Part shown: positions 14,398 through 23,079 of the stretch, piece after piece
Position numbering within the stretch: position 1 is the first letter of the stretch
Layout of the letters: each line of letters opens with the position of its first letter
Assembly (NCBI GenBank): GCA_025464445.1
Contig: JAODLY010000053.1
Span: 1 to 45,990, forward strand
Source: Rhodoglobus sp.
GTDB taxonomy: Bacteria > Actinomycetota > Actinomycetes > Actinomycetales > Microbacteriaceae
DNA length: 45,990 nt
Direction of reading: 5' to 3'
Translations under genes and position numbers: made by a program
The notes under the pieces: model-generated
The model's database searches: none
Seen by the model: the letters and a program-made list of their open reading frames with translations, nothing else
Told to the model about the DNA's origin: nothing

Positions 14398-15824
14398 AGC
14401 GCGTTGTGGGTGAAGCGGCCCCCGAGCAGGGTGGCCGCTACAGGCATCTCTCGCAGTTGCCCAGCCGTCGCAGCCAACGGGTCGAGTTCGACAGCAGCGA
14501 GGTCGGCGACCTCCCCAACGGCGACCAGGGTGCGCACCGACGACGCGATGGCGACTCCCGCCGAAATTGACTGCTCGGGATGCCACGGCTCGCGCCCGTC
14601 CCGCGCGCGCCCGACGGCCGCGGCCGCCGTCACCCACGGATCGAGTGGTGCGACAGGTGCGTCCGAGCCCATCAGCAGCTCGGCCCCCGCCGCGGACAGT
14701 GACGCGAGCGCGAAGCTTCGCCCGGTTCGTCCGGCCCAGTACAGGTCGGCGACGTCCCTGTCGTCCATTGCGTGCTCGGGCTGCACGCTCGCGGCGACGC
14801 CGAGAGCGGCGAAGCGCGGGACGTCCGCGGCGCAGAGCAGTTGCGCGTGCTCCATCCTGCCGGCGATGCCCAGGCTCTCGAAGGCGTCGAGCGCCAGGCT
14901 GTTCGCGGCATCCCCGATGGCGTGCACGGCGGGCACGAGACCCGCGGCGCTCGCCCGGCGCATCCAGTCGACGAGAGCCTCGGGCTCGACGGTGAGCAGC
15001 CCGCGGTCGTCGCCCATCCCCGGATACGGGTCGACGCAGTAAGCAGTACGGGTGTTGAGCGAGCCGTCGGTGATGATCTTGAACGGCCCGACCTCCAACA
15101 GCTGCCCAAGCTTGTCGCCCGTGCGAAGACCTTCGGCGATGGCGCGGTCGAGGTACTGCGGGTAGACCCCGGCCCGCACGCGCAGCCAGTCGAAACCCTC
15201 GGCCATCCGTCTGCGCCAATTCTCGAAGCTCCAGGTCATCTCGAGGTCGACGATGCCGACCACGCCCCGGGCGGCCGCGGCGCGACCGGCGTCCGCGACC
15301 CAGTCGTCGAGCAGCGCGTCGGGCACGTCATCGAGTGCGCCGACCACGGCGAAGCACTCGTCTTCGCGCAGCACGCCCGTCGGGTGATCGGCGAGGCCGA
15401 ACCGCAGCAACGCCGCCGAGTTCAGCCAGCAGGCGTGCAGGTCACCACTGATGAGCACGACGGGAGCGGCGGGGACCGTCGCGTCGAGCAGGTCGCGGGT
15501 GGGGGCATCCGGCCAGAGCCCATCCCTGAAGCCGACCCCGACAAGCACGGCGTCGGCTCGTGACGACGGTTGGCGGCCGGCGATGGCCGCTGCTTCGACA
15601 GCGGATGCCGCGGCCGACACGTCGAAGCGCTGCCGGCTCATGGCCCACTGGCTCATGTGCACATGCTCATCCCACAGGCCGGGAAGGATCCAGCGGCCGC
15701 CGAGATCCGTGCCGCTCTCGCCAGGGTTGCCGACCTCGCCTGGGCCGCCGATTTCGGCAATGACACCGCCCTCGATTCGCAGGTCGACCAGCTCGCCGGC
15801 CAGTCGCGCGTTGCTAAGAATCAT
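14394..15824 (-). CDS. Amidohydrolase family protein (YtcJ-like, Amidohydro_3)
   Basis: Metal-dependent amidohydrolase of 476 aa in the TIM-barrel urease/dihydroorotase superfamily. The N-terminal beta-sandwich starts MILSNARLAGE and leads to the metal-binding LPGLWDEHVHMS (HxH, about residues 52-54). Later metal or catalytic motifs are FKIITDGSL, VHAIGDAA, EHAQ and GSDAPV. Substrate is unknown; YtcJ-like members act on N-acyl or carbamoyl compounds. ATG 15824 overlaps the end of the paiB-like gene by 11 nt, so it is the last gene of the rpiB operon. Its TAG stop shares a CTAG with dps. An in-frame upstream extension is not supported because it overlaps the preceding gene. Confidence 0.88.
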   Translation of the reverse strand: MILSNARLAGELVDLRIEGGVIAEIGGPGEVGNPGESGTDLGGRWILPGLWDEHVHMSQWAMSRQRFDVSAAASAVEAAAIAGRQPSSRADAVLVGVGFRDGLWPDAPTRDLLDATVPAAPVVLISGDLHACWLNSAALLRFGLADHPTGVLREDECFAVVGALDDVPDALLDDWVADAGRAAAARGVVGIVDLEMTWSFENWRRRMAEGFDWLRVRAGVYPQYLDRAIAEGLRTGDKLGQLLEVGPFKIITDGSLNTRTAYCVDPYPGMGDDRGLLTVEPEALVDWMRRASAAGLVPAVHAIGDAANSLALDAFESLGIAGRMEHAQLLCAADVPRFAALGVAASVQPEHAMDDRDVADLYWAGRTGRSFALASLSAAGAELLMGSDAPVAPLDPWVTAAAAVGRARDGREPWHPEQSISAGVAIASSVRTLVAVGEVADLAAVELDPLAATAGQLREMPVAATLLGGRFTHNAL

Positions 15825-16434
15825 CGCGGTGCACTCGCCGCATCTCCCTGGCCAGTGGCGGGTTGGAGTAGTGCTCGCCGGCCTGCAGCTCATCGATGAT
15901 GCGATCGACGACCTCTGGCGACTTGTTCTGGCTGAGTTTGAGGCGCGCGTCGAAACGGTCGACCTTCAGGCGCAGCCCCACTGTGCCGAGGGCGATGCGG
16001 CGAGCACCCTCCTCGTCGATGCTGAGGTGCACAGGGTGCGGCATCCGCTCCTCGAAGTGGTCGGTGAGCTTGTCGAGCACGCGAAAGTTCTCCTCGGTGC
16101 TGAGCAGCTCTGGCGTGCCGTAGAGGTGGGCTGTGACGTGGTTCCAGGTGGGAACGAAATCGGTGGGTGCATACCATCCCGGCGAGACGTAGCCGTGCGG
16201 TCCCTGGATGATGACGAGCACCTCGTGCCGCCCAAGCTCGTGCAGCTGTTCGTCGGGCCGGCCGACGTGGCTCACTATCGAGATACCCTCTGCGTCCTCC
16301 TCGAGCATGACTGGATAGTGCGAAGCGACAAGCCCGGTCGAAGTGTTCGAGATGATGGTCGCCCAGGGGTTCTCGCGGATGAGCCGCTTGACCTCATCGG
16401 GGTCGGTGAGCAGGTAACCGGGGGTGTGGCGCAT
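15814..16434 (-). CDS. PaiB-like FMN-binding protein
   Basis: Protein of 206 aa of the FMN_bind_2 / PaiB family, a split-barrel flavin-binding fold. PaiB of Bacillus was named as a negative transcriptional regulator of sporulation and protease genes, but most members are probably FMN-dependent enzymes or flavin binders. Signature segments are HTPGYLLTD at the N-terminus and HGYVSPGWYAPTDFVPTWNHVTAHLYG (about 80-106). The start ATG is 33 nt downstream of the Nei-like gene and the end overlaps the amidohydrolase by 11 nt, so it belongs to the rpiB operon. Substrate or target unknown. Confidence 0.88.
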   Translation of the reverse strand: MRHTPGYLLTDPDEVKRLIRENPWATIISNTSTGLVASHYPVMLEEDAEGISIVSHVGRPDEQLHELGRHEVLVIIQGPHGYVSPGWYAPTDFVPTWNHVTAHLYGTPELLSTEENFRVLDKLTDHFEERMPHPVHLSIDEEGARRIALGTVGLRLKVDRFDARLKLSQNKSPEVVDRIIDELQAGEHYSNPPLAREMRRVHRDDS

Positions 16435-16467
16435 GCTCCAAGCTTGCCAGCCCGAGGCTCGATTCTC

Positions 16468-17439
16468 TTAGGCCTGGTCCTTCGGGCACCAGTACAGCTT
16501 CCTGCCACCGATCTCCTCCATGACGATGGGGGTGCTGCACACCCGGCACGGCTCGCCCGTGCGGTGGTAGACCCAGTGCCTGTCTGAACGGCTGGCCATC
16601 GCGCCATCGTAGGCATCGGCAGAAAGGCCATCCATAGTCATCATCTGCCCGGTCTGCACGCCGATCGCGAGCAGTTTCGCCCAGTCCTGCCACAGCGCGC
16701 GCACAGTGGCTTCGGGAAGGTCTTTGCCCGGGATGTGCGGGTTGAGTCGCGCACGGAACAGCAACTCCGCGCGGTACACATTGCCGATGCCGGCGACGAC
16801 CGACTGGTCCATGAGCAGCAGGCAGATCGGGGTGGGTTTCTTGCGCACAGTCGCGACGAAGCGGTCTTCGGCGGCCTGGCTCGAGTCCACCTGCGGGTCG
16901 GGACCGAGCTTCGCGATCTGCGCCTGCACCTCGTCGGAGCGCAGCACCGCGCACGCGGTTGGGCCGCGCAGGTCGGCGACCGTGGCATCCGTCAGCAGGC
17001 GCACCCGCACTGCGCCGATCGGCTCAGGCGGAAAGTTGTCGATGGGGGCCTCGAGCTTCTCCTGCTCGGCCATGCGCAGGCGGGTCCGTCGCGGTGCCCC
17101 GATTGAGGCGAGACTGTCTTCGTGCTCGCCGACTACAGTTCCGCGCTGATTGGTCTGGCCGATGCGCCCGTTGGCCGAAGCCATCGTGGCGTCCGCGGTG
17201 ATATCGCCCGCGAAATCCCACGCCCCGTACAACCCCAGGTGCACGTGCAGCCACAGGTCGTTGTCGAATTCGAGGAACATCTGCTTGCCGACGGCCATGG
17301 CGCGCGTCATCCGGTGTCCATCGAGCCGGGCGGCCCCCGCCGCGAAGCGACCCTGCGGCGACGAGACTTCGGCCGCCTTGCCGACGAAATGCAGCGCGAA
17401 CTGGCGCGCGATGCGATGGACCGAATGCCCCTCAGGCAC
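16468..17439 (-). CDS. Fpg/Nei-family DNA glycosylase/AP lyase (Nei2-like)
   Basis: DNA repair glycosylase of 323 aa that excises oxidised bases and nicks the strand by beta/delta elimination. The N-terminus after Met is PEGHSVHR, giving Pro2 as the Schiff-base nucleophile and Glu3. The helix-two-turn-helix reads VVAGIGNVYRAELL (about 213-226). The C-terminal zinc finger starts EPCRVC but ends WCPKDQA: the fourth Cys of C-x2-C...C-x2-C is Asp here. An insertion of roughly 45 residues (about 90-135) makes it longer than the usual 250-280 aa. GTG start, 21 nt after rpiB. Actinobacterial Nei2 is the closest class by motif; substrate preference is not readable. Confidence 0.88.
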   Translation of the reverse strand: MPEGHSVHRIARQFALHFVGKAAEVSSPQGRFAAGAARLDGHRMTRAMAVGKQMFLEFDNDLWLHVHLGLYGAWDFAGDITADATMASANGRIGQTNQRGTVVGEHEDSLASIGAPRRTRLRMAEQEKLEAPIDNFPPEPIGAVRVRLLTDATVADLRGPTACAVLRSDEVQAQIAKLGPDPQVDSSQAAEDRFVATVRKKPTPICLLLMDQSVVAGIGNVYRAELLFRARLNPHIPGKDLPEATVRALWQDWAKLLAIGVQTGQMMTMDGLSADAYDGAMASRSDRHWVYHRTGEPCRVCSTPIVMEEIGGRKLYWCPKDQA

Positions 17440-17460
17440 GCGGCGCCCCGAACCGCATCA

Positions 17461-17949
17461 TCATGCCCCGATCTCGTGGCCGGCGATCAGCCCCGTGGAC
17501 TCATACTCCGCGAGCTGCGCGATGCGCCTCGCATGACGCTCCTCGCCGGAGAACGGCTCGGCTAGAAAGACGTCGATGAAGTGTTTGGCCTCGTCAAGGG
17601 TGTGCTGCCTGGCACCGATCGAAATGAGATTCGCATCGTTGTGCTGCCGTGCCAGCAGGGCCGTCGACTCGTTCCAGACGAGAGCGGCCCTTGCGCCCTT
17701 CACCTTGTTGGCCGCCATCTGCTCACCGTTGCCGGATCCGCCGAACACGATGCCGAGGCACTCGAGGCCGGCGGCCTGGTCTCTCACAACAGCGAGCGCA
17801 GCATTGATGCAAAACGAGGGGTAGTCATCCAGGGCGTCGTAGCTCGCCGGGCCGTGATTGACGACCTCGTGGCCGGCCGCACGCAGGTGCTGCTGTAGGT
17901 CTTCGCTGAATTCGAGGCCGGCGTGGTCGGTCGCGATATGGATGCGCAT
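17461..17949 (-). CDS. rpiB: Ribose-5-phosphate isomerase B
   Basis: Enzyme of 162 aa interconverting ribose 5-phosphate and ribulose 5-phosphate in the pentose phosphate pathway. Motifs are IATDHAG (residues 5-11), the anion-binding loop FGGSGNGEQMAANK (69-82) and QHNDANLISIGAR. The E. coli catalytic Cys in this loop is absent; Glu76 takes the place of the Glu75 general base used by the M. tuberculosis enzyme. Start ATG 17949 lacks a Shine-Dalgarno but a TAGACT -10 box (17961-17956) lies 6 nt ahead, so the mRNA is probably leaderless. It is the first gene of a rpiB - nei - paiB-like - amidohydrolase operon. Confidence 0.93.
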   Translation of the reverse strand: MRIHIATDHAGLEFSEDLQQHLRAAGHEVVNHGPASYDALDDYPSFCINAALAVVRDQAAGLECLGIVFGGSGNGEQMAANKVKGARAALVWNESTALLARQHNDANLISIGARQHTLDEAKHFIDVFLAEPFSGEERHARRIAQLAEYESTGLIAGHEIGA

Positions 17950-17967
17950 GGCTTCAGTCTAGGAAAC

Positions 17968-18549
17968 TCAGTCGATCCAGAAACCGGTCTTGCCCAGCAA
18001 GCGCGTCTGCTTGTCGGCCCCCGCGGGCACCTCAACCTCGGGACCGAACACGTGGATGGCCCGCAGCTCGTCGAGTTGCGGCATCACCAGCTCCCACAAG
18101 CCGTCGACGAGTTCGTCGGGCAGCGAGTAGTCGAACCCGATGAGCTTCGCGATCGACCAGGCCTGGAATGCACGGTAGTAGGTCGTGTGCTCGAAGAACA
18201 CCGACACCGGGAGGTCGCCGTAGCTGAGGTGGGCGATCGCATCGGGATCGTTCGAAGCGGTCACGGCCGCGGTCGCGAGGTCGTTGACCCGGTCGTAGGC
18301 CGCGATGGGGTCGGCACCGAGCAGGTCGCCGTCCCAGTCCGTGCCCACCTCGTCGATCGTGCGCCCGGCGAGCACGTCTGGCACCCACGCCTCGTCTTTG
18401 GCGTGGGCTGCCACGAGATCCCGCACCGTCGGGTTGGCCGCGCGAGTCCAGGTGGCGGGAGCGGGGAGCGCGAGTTGGGCCGGCGTGATGCTGTCGATGA
18501 CCGTGCGGAGCGCGGCATCCGCAAGCAGGAAGAGGTCTCTCGATGTCAT
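17968..18549 (-). CDS. TIGR03086-type protein (DinB/mycothiol-dependent maleylpyruvate isomerase superfamily)
   Basis: Protein of 193 aa with the four-helix DinB/MDMPI fold typical of actinobacteria. Recognisable parts are TSRDLFLLADAALRTVI at the N-terminus, the metal-His helix VRDLVAAHAKDEAWV, the central YYRAFQAWSIAKLIGF and the C-terminal VFGPEVEVPAGADKQTRLLGKTGFW. Family members are thought to be thiol-dependent (mycothiol) enzymes, but almost none is characterised. ATG 18549 was chosen because a TAACGT -10 box lies 7 nt upstream (leaderless); the frame is open further 5'. It ends 18 nt before the rpiB start on the same strand. Confidence 0.8.
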   Translation of the reverse strand: MTSRDLFLLADAALRTVIDSITPAQLALPAPATWTRAANPTVRDLVAAHAKDEAWVPDVLAGRTIDEVGTDWDGDLLGADPIAAYDRVNDLATAAVTASNDPDAIAHLSYGDLPVSVFFEHTTYYRAFQAWSIAKLIGFDYSLPDELVDGLWELVMPQLDELRAIHVFGPEVEVPAGADKQTRLLGKTGFWID

Positions 18550-18627
18550 GCGCGCGACGTTAGCAGTCGCCACCCACATCTGGTCTTTCGCCGATTCCAA
18601 GAGCAAACTGGATGCACGGAGGAAGCC

Positions 18628-19284
18628 ATGAAGAAGTCAACGCCAATGACCCCGGAACTCATGCCGACCCTGTCTGCTGGCAGGCACAGGACGGCCCGGC
18701 AGGGTGCGTGCTTCATGGAATTCGCGTCATATCTCGCCGGGGAGCGCTGGAGCGATCATCCGGTGTGCACCCATCCGCTCCTCGCCGCTCTTGCCCGTGA
18801 CGTGAACGATCTCACGACCGATGCCGCGAGGGGCGACCTCATGCCCCTCGTCACGCGCGTGATCGGGCTGAACGGCGACGACTGGCGCATTCCCGCGACG
18901 ATCGCGATGCTCGCGGCAAGTGCCGCGCTGCCGATCGCGAGCATGGAGCGCCAACGCGCGCTGGCCGCCGGCATGCTCGGAGTGCTCGCCACGGCCAGCA
19001 CGCCCCAGCTCGAGGAGCTTGCCGAGCACGCATTCGCGCAGACTCCGGACTCGGAGCGTTGGGCACGCGCCTACCTCGCCTCGACGGCCCTGTCGCGACC
19101 GTTCGGCGCCCACGCTGCCGCCGCGGTCGTCCACACCTCGGTGGTCGGAATCGCCCTCGCCTGCGTCGCGGACGCGGATGCCCGCCTCGCCGCCCTTCTC
19201 GAGCGCGCGATCGAGGCGACAAGGGCGATCGTGCACCCTGTCGACGCTGCCGAACCGGCGAGGATCACGCTGCAACTCGCCTAG
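18628..19284 (+). CDS. Uncharacterised helical protein, 218 aa
   Basis: Soluble protein of 218 aa with Ala- and Leu-rich helices, no signal peptide and no membrane segment. Notable is a Cys near the start (QGACFMEFASYLAGERWSDHPVCTHPLLAAL, about 27-55). The rest looks like a helical-repeat protein. I do not recognise a family. A strong GGAGG lies 6 nt before the ATG and codon use matches its neighbours. It is divergent from the TIGR03086-type gene (78 bp) and lies 136 nt before pepN on the same strand. Confidence 0.7.
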   Translation: MKKSTPMTPELMPTLSAGRHRTARQGACFMEFASYLAGERWSDHPVCTHPLLAALARDVNDLTTDAARGDLMPLVTRVIGLNGDDWRIPATIAMLAASAALPIASMERQRALAAGMLGVLATASTPQLEELAEHAFAQTPDSERWARAYLASTALSRPFGAHAAAAVVHTSVVGIALACVADADARLAALLERAIEATRAIVHPVDAAEPARITLQLA

Positions 19285-19372
19285 TCCGACGGTTGCGACG
19301 TCGATGAGCCACGCGCTGCCGCGAGCGGTGCAGCCAGCCCGCGCGCGCCATCGGCGGCGCCGCGCATCCCGT

Positions 19373-19378
19373 TAGGCT
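19373..19378 (+). promoter_or_regulatory. pepN: Candidate -10 box for pepN
   Basis: TAGGCT followed by TTGACGC, about 43 nt before the GTG start. The same TAGGCT is found at 25151 (mscS) and 38869 (DUF2510 gene), suggesting a favoured -10 form in this genome. The -35 box is not clear. Confidence 0.4.
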
Positions 19379-19420
19379 TGACGCTCGGACACGATCCGAA
19401 AAAGTTCAAGGGAGCGCGCA

Positions 19421-21970
19421 GTGCCAGGAGAGAACCTCACCCGAGTCGAAGCCCAGGAGCGCAAAGCGCTCATCGACGTCACGAGTTACGACGTGACCCT
19501 CGATCTCACGACGGGCGCTGAGACGTTCGCGAGCACGACTGTGGTGCGCTTCGCCGCGAAGGCGGGCTCGTCGACGTTCATCGACGCCATCACGCGAGCC
19601 GTGCACTCTGTGACCCTCAACGGCACCAGGCTCGACGCGGCCGCCGTGAGCGACGGGGTGCGCATCCGGCTTGACGACCTTGCCGCAGACAACCTGCTCG
19701 AAGTCGTCGCGGATGCCGCGTACACGAACACGGGCGAGGGCCTGCACCGCTTCGTCGACCCCGTCGATGACGAGGTCTACCTCTACTCGCAATTCGAAGT
19801 GCCGGACTCCCGCAGGGTGTTCGCCGTGTTCGAACAGCCCGACCTCAAGGCCACGTTCCGGTTCACCGTCACCGCACCCGCGAACTGGCAGGTCGTGAGC
19901 AACTCCCCCACGCCGGCACCGGTCTCGACAGGCTCGACCACCGGAAGCGCGACCTGGAGCTTCGCGCCCACCCCGATCCTGTCCAGCTACGTGACAGCAC
20001 TCGTTGCCGGCCCGTACGCCGTGGTGCGCGACGAGCTCGTGTCAAAGGACGGCCGCGTCATCCCGCTCGGCATCTTCGCGCGCAAGTCGCTCGAGCAGTA
20101 CCTGGACTCCGACTACATCTTCGAGAAGACCCGCCAGGGCTTCGCGTACTACGAGGAGCAGTTCGACTACCCGTACCCGTTCGAGAAGTACGACCAGCTG
20201 TTCGTGCCCGAGTTCAACGCCGGCGCGATGGAGAATGCCGGTGCTGTCACTTTCACCGAGACCTACGTTTTCCGCTCGAAAGTGACCGACGCCGTCAAGG
20301 AGCGCAGGGTCGTCACGATCCTGCACGAGCTCGCCCACATGTGGTTCGGCGACCTCGTGACGATGAAGTGGTGGAACGACCTCTGGCTCAACGAGAGCTT
20401 CGCCGAATGGGCATCGACCCTCGCGACCGCGGAGGCCACAGAGTGGAACGAGGCGTGGACGACGTTCCAGGCAATGGAGAAGAGCTGGGCGTACAAGCAG
20501 GACCAGCTGCCATCCACGCATCCCGTTGTCGCGACGATCAACGATCTCGAAGACGTGCAGGTCAACTTCGATGGCATCACCTACGCCAAGGGCGGCTCTG
20601 TCATCAAGCAGCTCGTCGCCTGGGTCGGCCTGCCCGAGTTCATGCTCGGGGTAGCGAACTACTTCAAGAAGCACGAGTACGGCAACACGGAGCTCGCCGA
20701 CCTGCTCGCCGAGCTCGAGGTCACGAGCGGCCGGCAGCTGGGCGACTGGGCGAAGCTCTGGCTCGAGACCGCTGGCGTCAACACCCTGCGCGCCGATATC
20801 GAAACGACAGCGGATGGCACGATCACCTCGTTCGCGATCCTGCAGGAAGCCGCGCCCGAGTATCCGACGCTGCGCCCGCACCGGCTCGTGATCGGCTTCT
20901 ACGACCTGCACAACGGCAAGCTCATGCGCGACCACCGCGTCGAGATCGACGTGGATGGCGCACGCACCGAGGTGCCGTCCCTCGTCGGTCTCGGCAAACC
21001 CGCGCTCGTGCTGGTCAACGACGAGGATCTCGCCTATGCGAAGATTCGGCTCGACGAGGCATCCCTCGCCGTCGCCATGGAACACCTCGAAGACATCGAC
21101 AACCCGCTCGCCCGCTCGATCGTGTGGGGCGCGGCGTGGGATGCCGCGCGCGACGCGGAGTCGGCCCCGAGTGACTATGTGCAGCTCGTGCTCAACAACA
21201 TCGGTGCCGAGACCGAGTCGACGACGATTCGCACGACACTCTCGCAACTGACGACGGTCGCGCGCTACTACGTCGCCCCCGAGCGCCGCGCCACCACCAT
21301 CGAGCAGGTCGGCGACGGTCTCTGGCTGCTCGCCAGGGAGGCCGAAGCCGGTTCGGACGCACAATTCCAGTTCGTGAAGTTCTTCGCGAACGTCGCATCG
21401 ACGGACGACCATGTCGCGACCCTCAAGGGTCTCATCGAGGGGTCGATTACGCTTCCCGGGCTCGAGATCGACACCGACCTCGGCTGGGAGCTGCTCGAAG
21501 GCCTCGCGCTCAATGGCGCCGTGGATGACGCGGCGATCGAGTCAGCACTCGCGAAGGACAACACGTCGAACGGCCAGCAGGCCGCGGCACGCGCCCGCGC
21601 GACCTTCCCCACAGCGGCGGCGAAGAAGGCCGCATTCGACTCGCTCGCCGACTCGGACGAGCTGCCGAACGCGATAGTGCGCAACGTGACGATGGGCTAC
21701 CAGCACGTCAACGACCCGTCGTCGCTCGCCGGTCTCGTCGAACCGTATTTCGCGAAGCTCAACGACATCTGGGCGAACCGCACGTACAAGATCGCCGAGT
21801 ACATCGTGCTCGGCCTCTATCCCGCGCCGCTGGCATCCCAGGAGTTGGTGGATGCCACGACCGCCTGGCTCACCGCGAACCCCGACATCCCCGCGCTGCG
21901 CCGCCTCGTGATCGAGAACCTCGCGGGAGTGCAGCGCGCGCTCAAGGCCCAGCAGCGGGACGGCGCCTAG
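19421..21970 (+). CDS. pepN: Aminopeptidase N (M1 family metallopeptidase)
   Basis: Cytoplasmic zinc aminopeptidase of 849 aa that removes N-terminal residues during peptide turnover. Key motifs are the exopeptidase GAMEN (268-272), the zinc site HELAH (302-306) and NESFAE with Glu325 as third ligand, in the correct H-x18-E spacing. Preceding beta-sandwich and following helical C-terminal (ERAP1_C-like) domains are of normal length for actinobacterial PepN. GTG 19421 has AGGGAG 8 nt upstream. The segment PAPVSTGSTTGSATWS (about 165-180) looks like a small insertion. Its TAG stop overlaps that of the convergent lipoprotein gene. Confidence 0.96.
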   Translation: MPGENLTRVEAQERKALIDVTSYDVTLDLTTGAETFASTTVVRFAAKAGSSTFIDAITRAVHSVTLNGTRLDAAAVSDGVRIRLDDLAADNLLEVVADAAYTNTGEGLHRFVDPVDDEVYLYSQFEVPDSRRVFAVFEQPDLKATFRFTVTAPANWQVVSNSPTPAPVSTGSTTGSATWSFAPTPILSSYVTALVAGPYAVVRDELVSKDGRVIPLGIFARKSLEQYLDSDYIFEKTRQGFAYYEEQFDYPYPFEKYDQLFVPEFNAGAMENAGAVTFTETYVFRSKVTDAVKERRVVTILHELAHMWFGDLVTMKWWNDLWLNESFAEWASTLATAEATEWNEAWTTFQAMEKSWAYKQDQLPSTHPVVATINDLEDVQVNFDGITYAKGGSVIKQLVAWVGLPEFMLGVANYFKKHEYGNTELADLLAELEVTSGRQLGDWAKLWLETAGVNTLRADIETTADGTITSFAILQEAAPEYPTLRPHRLVIGFYDLHNGKLMRDHRVEIDVDGARTEVPSLVGLGKPALVLVNDEDLAYAKIRLDEASLAVAMEHLEDIDNPLARSIVWGAAWDAARDAESAPSDYVQLVLNNIGAETESTTIRTTLSQLTTVARYYVAPERRATTIEQVGDGLWLLAREAEAGSDAQFQFVKFFANVASTDDHVATLKGLIEGSITLPGLEIDTDLGWELLEGLALNGAVDDAAIESALAKDNTSNGQQAAARARATFPTAAAKKAAFDSLADSDELPNAIVRNVTMGYQHVNDPSSLAGLVEPYFAKLNDIWANRTYKIAEYIVLGLYPAPLASQELVDATTAWLTANPDIPALRRLVIENLAGVQRALKAQQRDGA

Positions 21971-22515
21971 CCAGCAGCCGAGGACAGCGCACAGGTCGAG
22001 ATGCCCTCGACCTGCATCTGGTACGTGCCGTCCTCCGCGGCGCCCATCGATACGGAGAACGTGAGTTCCTGCCCGTCGGGGGTCGTGGTCTTCCTGTCGG
22101 TGATGGCGTCAGAGGCGTCCACCATCGTCGAGGTGTAGCCCAGGGCATCCCAGAGCTGGCCGATAGCGGCGAGTGCCTTGTTGCGATCGGACGTGCTCGA
22201 GGAATCCAGCTCCTCGAACTTGCCACCGGGTTGCCCGTCAGCTGTCGTGCAGTCGTAGATGTTCTGGTCCCCGTAGGTCCAGGTGCCTCCCGCGGCATTG
22301 CGGATGAGCCCGATGCTCGTGACCATCCGCGCGTTCGCCTCATCCATGCGCAGGGGCGCGGTGGGGCTCGGCGTCGGGGTGGGATCGGCAGCGGCGCTCG
22401 CCGAATCGCCCGGCAGCGGCAATGGCGTCGTGTCGGGTGCACAGGCGGTGAGGACACCCAGCAGGAGGAGCGGGACGACCGCCGAGGTCACCAGGCGTGC
22501 GGTGGCTGCTGACAT
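21967..22515 (-). CDS. Putative lipoprotein, 182 aa
   Basis: Exported lipoprotein: signal peptide MSAATARLVTSAVVPLLLLGVLTAC with lipobox VLTAC, Cys25 being the lipidation site. A Pro/Thr/Ala linker follows (about 30-60) and then a globular domain with two Cys residues (YDCTTADG and ISTCALSS) that could form a disulfide. Family not recognised. The ATG at 22515 has GGGAG 5 nt upstream; the frame is open 8 codons further. The end shares CTAG with pepN. It lies downstream of the small secreted protein on the same strand but behind a strong hairpin, so it is probably expressed on its own. Confidence 0.78.
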   Translation of the reverse strand: MSAATARLVTSAVVPLLLLGVLTACAPDTTPLPLPGDSASAAADPTPTPSPTAPLRMDEANARMVTSIGLIRNAAGGTWTYGDQNIYDCTTADGQPGGKFEELDSSSTSDRNKALAAIGQLWDALGYTSTMVDASDAITDRKTTTPDGQELTFSVSMGAAEDGTYQMQVEGISTCALSSAAG

Positions 22516-22577
22516 GTGGGCTCCCAGTTGCCTCTGCATGCGAGTGGTGCGGGTGGCCCATACATTAGCAGCGCGAA

Positions 22578-22610
22578 AGCGACCATGGCCATTGCACGGC
22601 CATGGTCGCT
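22578..22610 (-). terminator. 13-bp hairpin terminator between the secreted protein and the lipoprotein gene
   Basis: AGCGACCATGGCC pairs exactly with GGCCATGGTCGCT around a 7-nt loop; further A-T pairs extend it. On the minus strand it is followed by TTTCGCG. It lies 15 nt past the stop of the 92-aa gene. Confidence 0.7.
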
Positions 22611-22624
22611 TTTCGGGCTGGCTG

Positions 22625-22903
22625 CTACTTCTCGGTAGCGGAACCCTCGTTGTTCACGTCGACACCCGCGGGGTCGGCGTGTCCGCCGTCGTTGCCGTCA
22701 TCCGGCGTTGTCGACTCCGGGGCGCCGGGCGCCTCGGCCGGGTCGGTCGCCCCTGGCGTCTCGGTGGCGTCAGCCACCTCGGTGTCAGTTGCGGATGTCG
22801 GTGCCGGCGTGGGAACCGAGGATACCGCTGTCGCTCCGCCGACGCCCACTCCGGTGAGGAGTAGTGCCGCGAATCCGATAGCCGCGATATGCAGCTTCTT
22901 CAT
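22625..22903 (-). CDS. Small secreted acidic protein, 92 aa
   Basis: Protein of 92 aa with an N-terminal signal peptide or anchor (MKKLHIAAIGFAALLLTGVGVGGATA) and then a disordered, Pro/Thr/Asp/Glu-rich tail without Cys or aromatic residues. Strong AAAGGAG ribosome-binding site 7 nt before the ATG. It is divergent from an OmpR-type two-component system, and the 176-bp gap holds 11-bp-spaced GATAAG repeats, so it is a likely target of that system. Function unknown; such tails may bind cations or cell-wall polymers. Confidence 0.75.
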   Translation of the reverse strand: MKKLHIAAIGFAALLLTGVGVGGATAVSSVPTPAPTSATDTEVADATETPGATDPAEAPGAPESTTPDDGNDGGHADPAGVDVNNEGSATEK

Positions 22904-22953
22904 GATGTTCTCCTTTGGTCGTAACCTGAACAATCACTACTGTGGCGACCCGC

Positions 22954-23024
22954 GATAAGAGGTGGATAAGGGCGGCTGGCAAGACACTGCAAGGGCGCAT
23001 CCAGCCTCTTAGCGTCTACTTATC
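22954..23024. promoter_or_regulatory. GATAAG direct repeats (11-bp spacing) plus an inverted copy
   Basis: GATAAG at 22954-22959 and again at 22965-22970, exactly one helical turn (11 bp) apart, as in PhoB/OmpR-type sites. An inverted copy CTTATC lies at 23019-23024. The repeats sit between the divergent secreted-protein and response-regulator genes. Confidence 0.5.
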
Positions 23025-23079
23025 CAGGTGTGGCACCCTCGCGCCGAGCCTGGCCGAGAAAGGGCCGCAGGAGGAAACG

